Assembly: GCA_018398585.1 (NCBI GenBank)
Contig: JAGTTD010000008.1
Location: 1,748,501 to 1,812,500 of the forward strand
Source: Simmondsia chinensis
Taxonomy: Eukaryota > Streptophyta > Magnoliopsida > Caryophyllales > Simmondsiaceae
DNA: 64,000 nucleotides
Direction of reading: 5' to 3'
The stretch's first letter is position 1; each line of letters begins with the position of its first letter. Of the stretch, positions 53,106 to 64,000 are shown one piece after another. Below the pieces are notes generated by a model. That model was not told the origin of the DNA and ran no database searches. It saw only the letters and a list, made by a program, of their open reading frames with translations. Made by a program: the position numbers and the translations under genes.

Positions 53106-53892
53106 ATTCTCGAAACTCGGGTGGCTGCGGGCCGGGCTAGGCCAGGCCCGGGCCTCATCGTAAACCAGCCAGCCCGGCTCCCCCCCCCTCCCAGATTTTT
53201 ATTTTTTATTTTTTTAATATCATGAAAATTGGACAAAAAAAGGACACTAGTGGGATTTGAACCCCATACCCTAAAATATAAAGCACACCATTATTATGTG
53301 AGCTTTCTTTGTGATTTTATCGGGTAAAAATACAATTTAACATATTTTACAAAAAATTTGACACAAAAGGGTTTCGAACCCTATACCTCTAACATGTAAG
53401 CCCAATTACTATGTGAGATCCAATTTTTTTTATTTTATTCGTTAAACAAATTATACAAGGCATACTCATACTTAATACAACTGGCTTTGTGTTTAATTTA
53501 ATATTTTTTTAATATTTTTTATAAACAAATTATATAAGGCCTAGATGGTTGCCCCCTTTTTTTTTGAGATATATATAATTTAATATTTTTTTTACTCTAA
53601 TATATCATAAAAAAGTTGTAGCTCATAGGGTGGGGGCCTTGCTTAATACGCGGGATGTCTGGGGTACGAATCCTACCACCCTCATATGTTTTTCACTTTA
53701 ATTTTGGGGGGGGGGGGGGGGGGGGGGGGGGTAGAGGGTACGAATCCTACCACCCTCATATGTTTTTCACTTTAATTTTGGGGGTTTTCTACCCCCCAAT
53801 GGGCCGGTCCCGGTCCCGGGCTCAGGCTCGGGCCTCTCCTCTATTGGGGGGCCTAGAGCCTAGCCCGACCCGCTGGCCACCTCTAGCCATAA
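53106..53892. repeat. Fold-back element with GC-rich ends, internal duplication and G26 run
   Basis: Left gcgggccgggctaggcc and right gcctagcccgacccgctgg are inverted. Inside, a stretch of about 50 bp (ggtacgaatcctaccaccct...ttcactttaattttgggg) occurs twice, at about 53655 and 53737, on either side of the G run. Two tRNA-like B-box complements (gggatttgaaccccatacc, gggtttcgaaccctatacc) lie at 53258 and 53368. Non-coding. Confidence 0.5.
53706..53731. repeat. Poly-G run (26 G)
   Basis: Uninterrupted G run between two copies of the same 50-bp sequence. The length may be affected by assembly. Confidence 0.9.
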
Positions 53893-54084
53893 CATAAATT
53901 GAAACCGGAAAAACATTGAACTAATGAATTTTAAGTCTTAAGGTACTTGAGTTTCTACGTTGAAGGTAAGGATTATATTTTGGAGGAAGAGAGAAATGAG
54001 ACTCGAATGTTGTAACTCCTACCTAGCACAATTAAATGGGTAATTCGTGGGTTACTCATTTCATTATATGAGTGACTGTTTTTA

Positions 54085-54262
54085 TTGGATAATGAGGAAC
54101 CTGGGTTGCCCCAGTAAACTTCGGCCCATGAGAAGGCCCGCAATTTCTATGAGCAGGTAAGTCACAAGTATATCCTCAACGAGAATCGAACTCTTGACCC
54201 CTGGGCGATGATTGCATGGATAGGAGACGCCATCAACTAAGACATCCCTGTGATGGGCAATC
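54085..54262 (-). mobile_element. tRNA-derived SINE, third copy
   Basis: Minus strand: tgcccatcacagggatgtc, ggggtcaagagttcgattct (B box), gggccttctcatgggccga, ttactggggcaacccagg. Closely matches 4376-4551. Confidence 0.75.
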
Positions 54263-54868
54263 CTAATTTTGCTATTTCAGTTGTAATCTTTACCTACAAA
54301 AGGTACTAGTTCTTATGGAGAATTATTATCACTTAGATATTTTAAAGTTTGAACATTTGTCACTTAAGTATATTAATATTTTAGTGTATACAGTAAGCTA
54401 TCCAGAAGTAGTTTTATCACGTTATGATGAATTTTTGTTAGAATTCAAGCTATGTTCATTAGAAAGTGCTGATTGATATACGATTACTAAAGTAAACATG
54501 AGTTATGTTAGTGTTTTTAATATAAACAAAAGAAATTCATCGGATACAGACAAAAGATAACTATGTATTGCTTGAATGGGTGTGTCATGTCAACATTTTC
54601 TAATAAAAGATCATTGAATTACGATAGAAGACAACTAGAGTAATGCTCTAGTTTGACATTTTCCGATGAAAATCACCATAGGGGATAACTGAGAGGCTGA
54701 AAGTGAATTTAGGACCACGGCCTTGGCCGAGGAGAGAGAATGCGTCAGGTGGAAGAGGAGGAGAGAGAATGCATGATGTAAAGTGGAAGAGGATGATGTT
54801 AGCAATCAAACGAGGATCCAGAATTCACTTTGAGCCTCTCACTTTAGTCGCGCTCTATATATATTAAA

Positions 54869-55254
54869 GGATAATTTGCATCAAAGGTTCCTGTACTTTA
54901 TTATTGTGTCAATTTAGTCCTTATACTTTTAATTGTGCCAATTTGATCTCTCTCTACTATATGAATTGTGCCAATTTAGTTTAATTATCAAATTCAAGTT
55001 AAATTAATGACACAATCTTTAATGGTATGATCATGTCAGATGTAAGTAATCAATTACAAATTTACTCATTGACTCATTTAATTCGACACGTAGTCGAATG
55101 ATTAAAAATTTCTTTAACAACTTATCATAAATTTTACTCTAGGGACCAAATTGACACAATCCAAATAGTAGAGGGACTAAATTGACACTATTAAAAATAT
55201 AAGATCTAAATTGATACGATAGGCAAAGTATAGGGATCTTTATCATAAATAACC
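54869..55254. repeat. MULE-like MITE ('gtcaatttagtcc' family), clear target duplication
   Basis: Ends ggataatttgcatcaaagg and, inverted, ggttatttatgataaagat. The 10-bp direct repeat atatattaaa at 54859-54868 and 55255-55264 fits the 9-10 bp of Mutator-like elements. This is the best-bounded copy of the family. Confidence 0.8.
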
Positions 55255-55667
55255 ATATATTAAAATATGAGAGTATTTCTTATCTGTAAGACTAAAATGG
55301 GCCAAGTGGCCCATATATACCAACGCAGTCCATCTAAACGGGCTTGGTTCTGGTTATTTCATACATCATAGCAAGGCCCATAAGCCCACCGAAAACCCCT
55401 TTGCAAAACCCACAATCCAACCCCAATCTCCTGTTGCCTTCGCCCTTCCCAGTCTGAAGATCAAATTGAGGTACGAAAGTTCTTCAATTTTACATCACCT
55501 GTTCAATCTCACTTCTATAAATCTCTTTTCGATCGCATTTCATCTTCTTATCACTCGATTTCTAGTGCTTTTCGTATAATTGATTTCTAAATTTCGCTTT
55601 CCAATAACATCGAAATCATTCTCCGATTACAGTTGAAGAATCGAGAGAAGAGCAACACTGTAATGTA

Positions 55668-58600
55668 ATGAACAGCTTGTTCAAAATCTCGCTTCATTCT
55701 ACATCAATTTTGTTGAAATCTAATCGACTTATAGCTAATAGTATTAGTACCCCATTGTATGGATGTTCCGTTTCTTTATCTTGGAAAAGAAACGTTTCAT
55801 ATGCTGGTATAAGGTCAATTAATCTAGAATCTGTGTTATCGAGATTTCGCTTTCAGTGCTATTCTTCTTCGTCTAAGAGCAGCAGAAAGAGGAAATCGGA
55901 GGCGAAGACGGCTATGGAGAGAGAGAAAGATGCGTTCTTTGTGGTGCGGAAGGGAGATATTGTTGGTGTCTACAAAACTTTGAGTGAATGTCAAGCTCAA
56001 GTTGGCTCTTCGGTATATAAATTTGATTTTACTTTTTTGGTGTTGCTATTGTTAGAGCAGAAAATATGGTTAGAGAAATGATGTGACTTGGAGCATACTT
56101 AGTAAAATACGTGTATAGCTAACGTATTGAACACGTATTCTTTTTCCGTTTAAAAAAGATGTTTACGTATGATTACCAATAATAAGGTAAATGTGCGTCT
56201 TTTTGATGTCATTCTTATAATACAAGTTTTCTAGCACATATCCAGTACTACTTGTAATTATACAACACAATTAAATGTATTTTAGTACTCTAGTGTAGAC
56301 AATTGGCCACTTTCACTTGCACGTGGCTTTGCAACTGGTGATCGGCTATACAAATAGCTCGTTCTAGGCTCAGCCTACCCTACCATTTAGGCTCTGTTTG
56401 TTTTAACTGAAAACTTTTGCCATCTCAATTGTATTACTTTATTGCATACCTTCATGGCATTAATTATAAATATGGAGAAGTGTTTTCCTCCACCGATGGG
56501 AAATTGACTTGTAGTCAACAAAAAGGGAAAATATTTTCCTTCGATGAGAGGACATTTTTTATTATAATCTTACATCATATGCTTTACTTCAATCTTAACT
56601 TGACGAAGCGTGAACCTCATACAAATATGTAGAATAAAATTTTTTTCATTAGTTAGAAAGAGAAAAAGTTATTAAGAAAAAGAATTCTAGCTGAAAATAT
56701 TTTGTTTAAAAATAAAAAAAAAGTTTATGTAAACAAAATGTTCTACCTTGAATTAAGTGGAATCTTAGTCCCAAGCTATCCATATTTTTCGACTGTTTGG
56801 TTTCGTTAGTGTCCTGAGCTGACTCAATACAAGAATGTGGACCTTTTTGTGCAATTGACGTGATGTTGTAGTGTTGGCGAAACATTCAATTTGTGCTATT
56901 TTATTTAGCAGTGGGGTATCTCTATCCTTAATTTTTTCCATTTGGATTTGTGGCAAACTTCTTGACTTGCTGTACATCCAAATAATGCAGGTGTGTGACC
57001 CTCCAGTGAGTGTGTATAAAGGGTACTCTTTGCCAAAGGATGCTGAGGATCATCTCAGGTCCCTTGGCTTACAGAATGCTTTATACACAATTAAAGCTTC
57101 TGATTTGAGGGAAGATCTTTTTGGTGATCTTATGCCTTGTTCTTTCCAGGTAAGTTGATTGGGGGCGGGGGAGGGGTGTTCTTCGGACATAGCCCAATAT
57201 TCTGAACAAAGCGATCTCTTTTAGTTTATTTTTTCTTATTGCATTTTGTGACCCGAACCCTCCAACTCGCTTACCCACCTATAAAGCACCGTTCCACGAA
57301 CTTTAGGATTTATTTACAGAAAATAATCTTTAAAAGTTGTCATTTTTTACTTTACCACCACAACTTATATATAACCTATAAGCAAAATCACATGTGTAAC
57401 CCGAATACTAACAACATTAATGTAAGTGATTGATTGAAAATATTGGAACTTTTGAAGGTAGTTTTCAGAAAAATTGAGCAATCAATCTGATTAAATGAAA
57501 CGTCTATTTTTAAAGATGGTTTTTTGTAAAAAGAAACCCTTAATCTCATTCAAAAAATTATTGCAAATTGATTTTCTTGCAGGAACCCTCATCTTTCAAA
57601 GGTGAAACATCCAGCAAGGATTTGCCACAAAAGAGACTGCGTGAGGCACAAGGATCAGAAGATGTGGTTAGTTATTAGTTGTAAACTAATCTGTGATGAG
57701 TCGTAGCTGCTACTCGAAGTAACAGTAGAGAAGAGTACACTATTCAATTTGAGGACTAATTTAGACACCCACTCCTAAATCTGTGTGATTCAAAACATTA
57801 TGCATACTTATTATGAACATATGTGTTTTCAATGTTGGCAAGAAAAAACTATGTCCAGGATTCATTAATGCACAGAGAGACTAACGTGCGAAAGATGTCT
57901 TGAGGCTGTACTGTAGGAATAAAATTGCCTGGTTGCTGTCATAAAGTGCTATTACTGTAATGCTGATTTAACGTGAAGTATTTGGGGCTTTGTCTTCCGA
58001 TAAAGTAACTGAATACTAATCCAGTTTCAGTATCATCGTGGTTGTAATTGCTCATCATTGTGGCTTCGGGAGGTTCATCTGCACATTCTAATTAACCAAT
58101 CAATAAATAGGCCGCAAAACTTAATATATATAGTAAATGTCCTCTCATAGCTGGCCGATTGTGTAAAACGCTGCCTCAGGCTTGTTAAATGCAATTTTGT
58201 TGTTAGACTTTTCTCTTATATTTTTCAGTGTAAACTTCTCTTCTCTATCAAACGTGTCCATCTGTAACTTGAGAGGATTATCTTTTCACTATGGGTACTT
58301 AATTAAAAAAAAAAAAAAAAGCAACATTCCTAGTATCCCAAGGGCTCCCGCTTAAGGGGGGTGTGTGAGGGGTGGATGTACGCGGCCTTCCCCCTTAAGG
58401 ATACTCTGAAGGGAGGCTGTTTTCGAGAACCCCTAACTTGAAGGGTGCAACACGAGGATTTCCTAGGAGATCACCCATCTTGGTACTACTCTCGCTCAAG
58501 CACGCTTAATTTCGGAGTTCTAATGGGATCCGGTGTTTGTGTGTTGGTACCCTCACCACGGGTACTTAAATATGCTTTAGGTATCCCGAGTTACCCTTGT

Positions 58601-61600
58601 ATCTATCACCGGTTTCGATTATCTGTCTGACCTGGCGAAGTGGTATTAGATTAGAAAGCGTTTTGTTCATTGATATAGATTGACTATTTGAAGATGATCT
58701 TAAATATATGTTTTGTGGAGGTATTACTATAAACAAGTTCCAATAATTTATATCTGATGATATAAGGGTCCTTGAAGATGGTCTTAAATATATGCTCTTC
58801 ATACAGGCTGTTCATGACTATCGTATCTATTATCTATCATCTATCAGGTTGGGGGCCCTCGGAAACAGCCTCTCGTCAGGGTCTTACCCTGATGGGGTAA
58901 GGCCACGTACATCCTACCCCTCCCAGACCTTGCGCAAGCGGGAGCCCGTGAGGCACTAGGACTGTGTTGTTGTTGTTGTTGATGTTGATATAAGGGTCCT
59001 TGGGCTGTTTGCAGATGTCATGCTTCAGGAAAGCATCGTATACGCTATGACGTTTATCAAACTCTTGCATACTTGGATTACATTGCTGTTCAAGTTTCAG
59101 TGTAAATTAAAATTGTATCCTTATTAGGCTTGTAAGTTCAGGATGAAACTGTGTATCTGTTTTCTCTGTAACTGTTCTATGTATTGGCAGGAAGCAGTTG
59201 CATCAGCAAACGTCTTAACAGATCCGAAGAGCAAGCATAAGAATTTAAATGTTGCATCTTCTGACAGTGTAAGTGACTATCGTTGCTCATGCTTCATGGC
59301 TTATGCGTCTCTTGGCACAAAGATGTGCCTATTTTTGACCTTTTTCTTTTGCTTCCACGGTTGCTGGATTGCCATAATGTATGTGCATCACCTGTACAAA
59401 AAGCTCTCTCTCTTTCTCTTCCTCTCTTCCCCACTCTTTTCTCAAAATTATATCAGAGTATCATTCTCGATCATGGATTATAGTTGGGTTATGTTCATAG
59501 TGGCAGAAAGTGAAAGCGGGATCGGGATTAGGAATTGAGGAGCGGGCAATCATAGAAGTTTCTATAGTTGGGAGTATGGAGGAAGCATTTATATTACTAT
59601 ATATTAGATATACAAGAACAATAATGAAATATCATTAATTGAACCTTTAATGCATAACATATCAAAACAAAACAACAATAACACAATCCCAGTGCTTCAA
59701 GGGCTCCCGCATAAGCAGGGTTTGGGGGGGGATGGATGTACAGAGCCTTTCCCCTTCAGGGTGCTACCTTTAAAGGAGGCTGTTTTTGGGAACCCCCAAC
59801 CTGAGGAGCATGGCAATATCAAAACAACGTCAATACTAAATAATCAAGAAACTGAATACTTCAACGAGTTAGATCAAGAAAAGTGATCATAACATGTCCA
59901 CACGATTTAATCCTTGTTTGAATCGACTTATATAATTAGCTAACAAATCATATGATAAATATCTTCTTATCAAAATGATTACACAATTGTTGCAACTGCG
60001 TTTCTGTTGAGTTTGATATGCATTTGAAATGTGAATTTGATTTCAAAAGTCCAAATCACGTTTCTGAGCATAAAATTTTAGCATTTTAGGAGCTTTCTAC
60101 AACTATAGTCATCATTGTCATTATCACATAAATAGATAGTCGAGGGGATCTTGATCCTGTTCACGATTTGCAGCGCTTTTGTGTTCTTGAATTCGACGGT
60201 GCTTCTAAGGGAAATCCTGGACCAGCTGGTGCTGGAGCTGTGCTTAAGACTAATGAAGGAAGTTTGGTATGCACATTCTATTTCGCTCTCTACCCCCACT
60301 TTCTTGCTACTTGTCTTTCTGATTATGGTTTTCATGTAGATTTGTAAATTGTGCCAAGGCTTGGGCACAGCAACGAACAATGTAGCTGAATATCGAGCTG
60401 TCATTTTAGGGTTGAAGAAAGCTCTGGAGAAGGGTTACACGAGCATTCGTGTCCTAGGTGACAGCAAACTTGTCTGCATGCAGGTAACTTCATCTCTCTC
60501 TGAGATCATGTGCTATTTTAGGCTCCATTTGGTTTAGAGAAAAACTTCAAAATATTCTTAATTAAAAATGTTTCTCAAAAAATGTGTCTTTCTAGCTAAA
60601 GAAAATATTTTCATTCTATAAATTTGTATGAGATTCATGCTTAAACAAGTTAAGGTTAGAGTGAAGCATATGACGTGAGACGAGGATGGAGAATGTTTTA
60701 CCCTTTCATTGAGGGGAAGCTACCCAAAAAAAAAAAAAAAAAAAAAGAAGAAAATAGATCGAATAAAGTCTAGGTCCTCTCGATCCCTAATTTTCTAAGA
60801 AGAGATGGCTTGGTGGCTTGCGTCAATGGGGGAAAACCTTTTTTGTATTTGTGGTGGTGGTTATGAAGTTATGCAAAGGAACAATAAATTTGAGACGGAA
60901 AATTTTGTTTGCCAAAACAAACAGAGCGTCACTGCATTCTGTTTATTCAGGTTTGACCTATGTTGCATGACGATAATATTTTCGGAAAACGCAGCTTCAG
61001 GGCCTATGGAAGGTGAAAAACCAAAACATTTCTGCACTGCATGAAGAGGCAACAAAACTCAAGAACAAGTTCCTTTCCTTTCACATCGGCCATGTTTTAA
61101 GGGTGGGTACTATAAACTCGAGTTAAATTCCACGTAATGGAGGAAAACCTGTTCCGTATTATTAGATATTTCTATTAAGTTAGGTTAAAACATAATAGGA
61201 ATGAGATGGAAATGGTTTTCCGTCAAAACAAACGGAGCGTAAACTGGGTACACAAAGCATTTTCCTATACAAACATAGCACCTTAGGGGGAAAAAAAATA
61301 AAAGGCCTTTGTTTTGCCTTATCAAGGTACACAACATGATATATTACTCATTTTATGCAAGTCCGTTGTTGACCCTGCCTTGGCGGGAGCCTCTTTGAGG
61401 CACTGGGTTATCGTTGTCTGTTCATACAGCAGTGACCATATACAAATCCCTTGAGACAATAATTGTTGTGTCGAGTTATTTAATGTGTTATTTCCTAATT
61501 TGTAAGTTTATTTTAAGTGGTCGCTCATCTTCTCTTTGTTCAATAATCTCTAATGTTTTGATTTTGTTCAAATTGGTATTTGATCTTTTTTCTTGTTTAA

Positions 61601-62453
61601 AATAGTATCTAATGTTTATTTTGTGAACAAAATTGGTCTCTCGTTTGGTGAAATAAACTAGGTAAAATTTAAAAAGATAAGTGTCCGTATTTGTCATGAG
61701 ACAAGACATAAATGACAATTTCAAACAAGAAAAAAAAGATGAGGCGCTAATATTAGGAACTCATTGATAGAAGAAAGTAATGACGGACTAAAAAATAAGC
61801 TTAAAAACAGCAAGGACCAACAAAGTAAATAACGCTTTTATCGTACATTTGAACCTTTTCTAGTTAGTTTAAATAGCTTCGGCTCTCGGCTTTCGTCTTT
61901 CCATTTCATCCATTATTTTGACAACCTTTCTACAATTTCGAAGGATCTGAATTCGGATGCTGATGTGCAAGCAAATCTGGCGATTCGTCTTGCTGGTTAG
62001 TTAATCTTATGCTTCATAACATCCTGGTTTTTTTTTTAACTTTGAAAAGTTAGAAAATTATTTTTTTAAAAATATTCTTTTAGAATGAATCAACGCACAC
62101 CTTGATGTTAACATTGGTTAGTTTTTATTGAGGTGGCATTTAAAAAATATATATTCTTTTAAATAAAAAAATTATTTTAAAAAAATTTCTAAAGATATTT
62201 TAAATATGAAATTATATTTTTTTTAAATGATTTTCTCTTTTTTTTGAAGCCACATCCGTTAGTATTAAGATATGATATTGAAAAGGTTCGATATAATTTT
62301 GAAAAATTAAACAAATTAAGTGATTTTTTTAAACTGCATAAAATTTAAATGGTTATTATTAAAAACTGTTTGACTCTCTTTAGTTTTTCTTTTCCCTTTG
62401 CCTGATGCATTCTCCCTTCCGCAGATGGTCAAATCCAGGAGGACCTATTATAG
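55668..62453 (+). CDS. RNH1: RNase H1 with hybrid-binding domain and organelle-type N terminus (9 exons)
   Basis: Exons 55668-56012, 56991-57149, 57583-57666, 59191-59268, 60174-60266, 60340-60483, 60995-61102, 61944-61995 and 62425-62453 join in phase to 363 residues, with GT-AG introns throughout. Residues 1-76, Ser/Arg-rich with only one acidic residue, look like a mitochondrial or plastid targeting sequence. The N-terminal hybrid-binding domain (about 89-166) reads FFVVRKGDIVGVYKTLSEC, VCDPPVSVYKGYSLPK, ALYTIKASDLREDLFG. The catalytic domain (about 224-363) keeps all four acidic residues: D230 (FDGASKGNPG), E270 (NNVAEYRA), D294 (LGDSKLV) and D344 (NSDADVQAN). The enzyme cuts RNA in RNA:DNA hybrids and limits R-loops. 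Met83, just before the hybrid-binding domain, could start an untargeted form. Arabidopsis has RNH1A, 1B and 1C; position suggests 1C (see findings), and the sequence alone does not decide. Confidence 0.9.
56390..56760. repeat. MITE-like element with ggctctgtttgttt end, in RNase H1 intron 1
   Basis: Starts taggctctgtttgttttaac and has ttttccttcgatgagagga and gaaaatattttgtttaaa arms like those at 7.76 and 60.5 kb. The right end is near 56730. Confidence 0.4.
58303..58557 (-). mobile_element. 5S rRNA-headed SINE, subfamily C, in RNase H1 intron 3
   Basis: Minus strand: gagggtaccaacacacaaac, ccggatcccattagaactcc, gaaattaagcgtgcttgagc, tcgtgttgcacccttcaag, gaaggccgcgtacatccac, gatactaggaatgttgc, T-run. 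The 12-bp duplication with one mismatch (atgggtacttaa / acgggtacttaa) is at 58291-58302 and 58558-58569. Confidence 0.87.
58775..58985 (+). mobile_element. 5'-truncated RTE LINE tail, perfect 17-bp duplication, in RNase H1 intron 3
   Basis: The tail block ggttgggggccctcggaaac, gggtaaggccacgtacatcc, gagcccgtgaggcactagg, (TTG)n ends at 58985. Perfect duplications tgatataagggtccttg at 58758-58774 and 58986-59002. The first 70 bp after the left duplication includes a copy of a local stretch (ttgaagatgatcttaaatat at 58692), so the 5' junction may be rearranged. Confidence 0.78.
59671..59815 (-). mobile_element. 5'-truncated RTE LINE tail, perfect 12-bp duplication, in RNase H1 intron 4
   Basis: Minus strand: gctcctcaggttgggggttc, ggaaaggctctgtacatcc, ccttgaagcactgggattg. 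Perfect duplications atatcaaaacaa at 59659-59670 and 59816-59827. Confidence 0.8.
60522..60940. repeat. MITE-like element with aggctccatttggttt / aaaacaaacagagc ends, in RNase H1 intron 6
   Basis: The ends are inverted. Inside are tttagctaaagaaaatattttca-like blocks, an A22 run and gggggaaaacctttttt. A further partial copy ends at 61245 (ccgtcaaaacaaacggagc). Confidence 0.5.
61361..61412 (+). mobile_element. RTE LINE/SINE tail remnant in RNase H1 intron 7
   Basis: gaccctgccttggcgggagc then cctctttgaggcactgggtt only; the rest is gone. Confidence 0.5.
62015..62390. repeat. MITE with aatttttcaaa-type arms in RNase H1 intron 8
   Basis: Contains caccttgatgttaacattgg and the inverse gttagtattaagatatgat, matching copies at 33.28 and 63.54 kb. 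Confidence 0.45.
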
Positions 62454-62760
62454 CGTTTGGCATAAACCGGAAACCATAGAATCGTATAGTGTCGTTGATG
62501 ATCAAAATGCACCCGATTACCAGTCTCGGGTGGGTTGGATTGGATTGTTTGAAGCACTGATGAGAAACGAGCATGGGACGATGTTGTCGTTTTGATAAAT
62601 TTAAGAACGTGAAGAACGGATATCTTGAAGAAAACCAGAGCTTCCGGTATAGAAGAAAGGTTACGGTAACCACTTTCCTTATGATAATGATTGAATCCTT
62701 ACATTTTGTTCTTCTTTTGTTATACTTCATTAATACTCTATTTTCATTTCAATGATAATT
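62454..62760 (+). other. Probable 3' UTR of the RNase H1 gene
   Basis: Follows the stop with no further splice-compatible coding. Open frames on both strands (for example 62398-62595) extend from exon 9 or are chance. No strong AATAAA is seen; aatgataatt occurs near 62752. Confidence 0.4.
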
Positions 62761-62869
62761 AGACCCAAATCTATTGGATATGCATCCAATCCGATCTATT
62801 TATGATGGATATCGGTGTAAAAATTGAGTTCTCAATGGATTTGAATTTCTTTTAGTGAGCTAAAATCGA

Positions 62870-63140
62870 TTAGGTCTCATTCGTATTCGCTTTAGAGACT
62901 TGATAGCTTATTGAGCCAAAGTTAAACATGCTTGATAAACTTAACAAATCGAGCTCAAATAGGAGGAACTTTATTGGTTAATATGCGCAAAAAGTTTGAT
63001 AAAGGCTTGTTAAGACCCCATGAACGGCTCAATAGTAACTCAAATATTCTATCAAACTAAGTTAGAATAAAGACAACAACATGATCGAGCATGAGGTCAC
63101 TCAACTCGACTAGCCTCGTTTTCATCCCTGTGCATGATTA
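62870..63140. repeat. gctcgataa-type dispersed repeat
   Basis: Phrases cttgatagcttattgagcc, gataaacttaacaaatcgag and gatcgagcatgaggtcactc; the end reads gtttcatccctg-like. Family as at 31.13 and 36.15 kb. Confidence 0.4.
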
Positions 63141-63540
63141 CCTATCCATATTCTTGCATAGTTGATGGAGAAACATAATGCAGCCATTTGTTTGGGACCT
63201 ACAGAACCAGCTGGATGAAGAGCTCAAAAACTTTGGGATCAGTATTCATCACCATACAAAAGAGGAGGTTACATATATACATATATCAAACAATTTTTCC
63301 CGACTTCTAAAGAGTACTACATGACAACTTATACATTCATCCGATTCAGTCGGTCTTGCAGCCTATTCGACAGCCTACATGGATTTCAAAAATTTATATA
63401 TATATACAGGACGTGACTCTCATGAGAAGGTGAGTAGGAGACAATAGTGATCATTAGATCTAGATTAAAGAAGTCTTGAGCAATCGATTCTAATAAGATA
63501 TAAAAGCAAATTTGAAATCCAAGCCCCTAGTTTAAATATG
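63141..63540. other. Intergenic stretch, no gene confirmed
   Basis: A short frame around 63180-63300 (MQPFVWDLQNQLDEELKNFG...) looks somewhat coding but meets a stop and has no recognisable motif or splice context. Confidence 0.3.
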
Positions 63541-63962
63541 GGCTTTTTTCTTTTTTAACCTGAAAACCACCTTAGTTTTACTCAGTTTGAAAAAACCACC
63601 AAAATTTTTTAATTTTTCAAAAATTTTCAATTTCACATCTTAATGTCAACGCCGTTAACACCTGTTAGTTTTTGCTTATGTGACTTTCGAAATAAAGAGA
63701 GAATAATTTTTAAAATTTTTACATGCATTTAAAATAATACTAAAAATTTTAAAACATATTTCAAATATATTAAAAGTTTGTATATATTTAAGAAATTAAT
63801 TTTTTATAAGCAAAAACTAAAGGATGTTAATAGTGTTAAAATATTAAGGTGTGATAAAGAAAAAAATTTGGAAAGTTCAAGTATGTTTTTGAAAAATTAA
63901 AAAATATAGGTAATTTTTTTGAACGTAAAATCTAGATGGTTTTTGACTAAAAAACCCCCTTA
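63541..63962. repeat. MITE with aatttttcaaa-type arms
   Basis: Inverted blocks catcttaatgtcaacgccg / ttaatagtgttaaaatattaag and matching A/T arms, ending actaaaaaacccccttaaa. Family as at 33.28 and 62.02 kb. Confidence 0.5.
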
Positions 63963-64000
63963 AATATAATGTCACTATTATCCGCTTTGACCTCTCTTAC

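Noticed and set aside
62398..62595. Separate 65-codon gene after the RNase H1 gene
   Set aside because: It starts in intron 8 and runs through exon 9 in another phase into the 3' UTR, with no domain or splice partner.

Overview
This is nuclear DNA from a flowering plant, most likely a eudicot. It is AT-rich, its genes have GT-AG introns, and the families are plant-specific (phytocyanin, PADRE/DUF4228, plastid GNAT, plant RNase H1 with a transit-type N terminus). Plant transposable elements fill the gaps. The abundance of SINEs headed by 5S rRNA makes me think of Ericales, where I recall such SINEs being described, but that is from memory and weak. No prokaryotic, organellar or CRISPR features are present.

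Six host genes can be supported. From left to right: (1) a single-exon atypical HLH protein of the UPB1/PAR/IBH1 kind (minus, 5.5-5.75 kb) with a decayed tandem copy of its own 3' end; (2) a two-exon phytocyanin that has lost three of four copper ligands (plus, 21.0-23.4 kb); (3) a two-exon, probably plastid GNAT acetyltransferase (minus, 25.8-28.8 kb); (4) a three-exon PADRE/DUF4228 protein (plus, 41.6-44.0 kb); (5) a five-exon chloroplast-type RRM protein, RBD1-like (plus, 46.4-52.5 kb); (6) a nine-exon RNase H1 with an N-terminal hybrid-binding domain and intact catalytic residues (plus, 55.7-62.5 kb). I rebuilt the intron-containing genes by joining exons whose phases agree and whose joined protein is continuous. 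From memory, GNAT (At1g24040) and RNH1C (At1g24090) are also close neighbours in Arabidopsis, so part of this order may be conserved synteny.

The rest is mobile DNA. Its main theme is one linked system. An RTE-type LINE (best copy 30.49-31.12 kb, with the C-terminal end of its reverse transcriptase) ends in about 130 bp of conserved 3' sequence and a (TTG)n tail. About sixteen 5'-truncated pieces of it or its tail lie across the window. A SINE family with at least twelve 5S-headed copies, plus one truncated copy, carries a near-complete 5S rRNA gene as its 5' half and the same LINE 3' end as its 3' half. Nine of these thirteen have clear flanking direct repeats, perfect or with one or two mismatches, and one more is degenerate. 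The SINE splits into at least three subfamilies by 5' leader and 3' tail. Copies sit in introns or the 3' UTR of five of the six genes.

Other families: L1-type LINE 3' ends, including two short forms that lack endonuclease and reverse transcriptase; RNase H-like LINE fragments; a tRNA-derived SINE (three copies); two TRIM families; copia-type LTR fragments; hAT-type elements with 8-bp target duplications and GAGCC-rich inner repeats; MULE-like MITEs with 9-10 bp duplications, one nested in its own kind; and fold-back elements with subterminal or internal tandem repeats. Long gene-free stretches are 6-20 kb and 29-41 kb.
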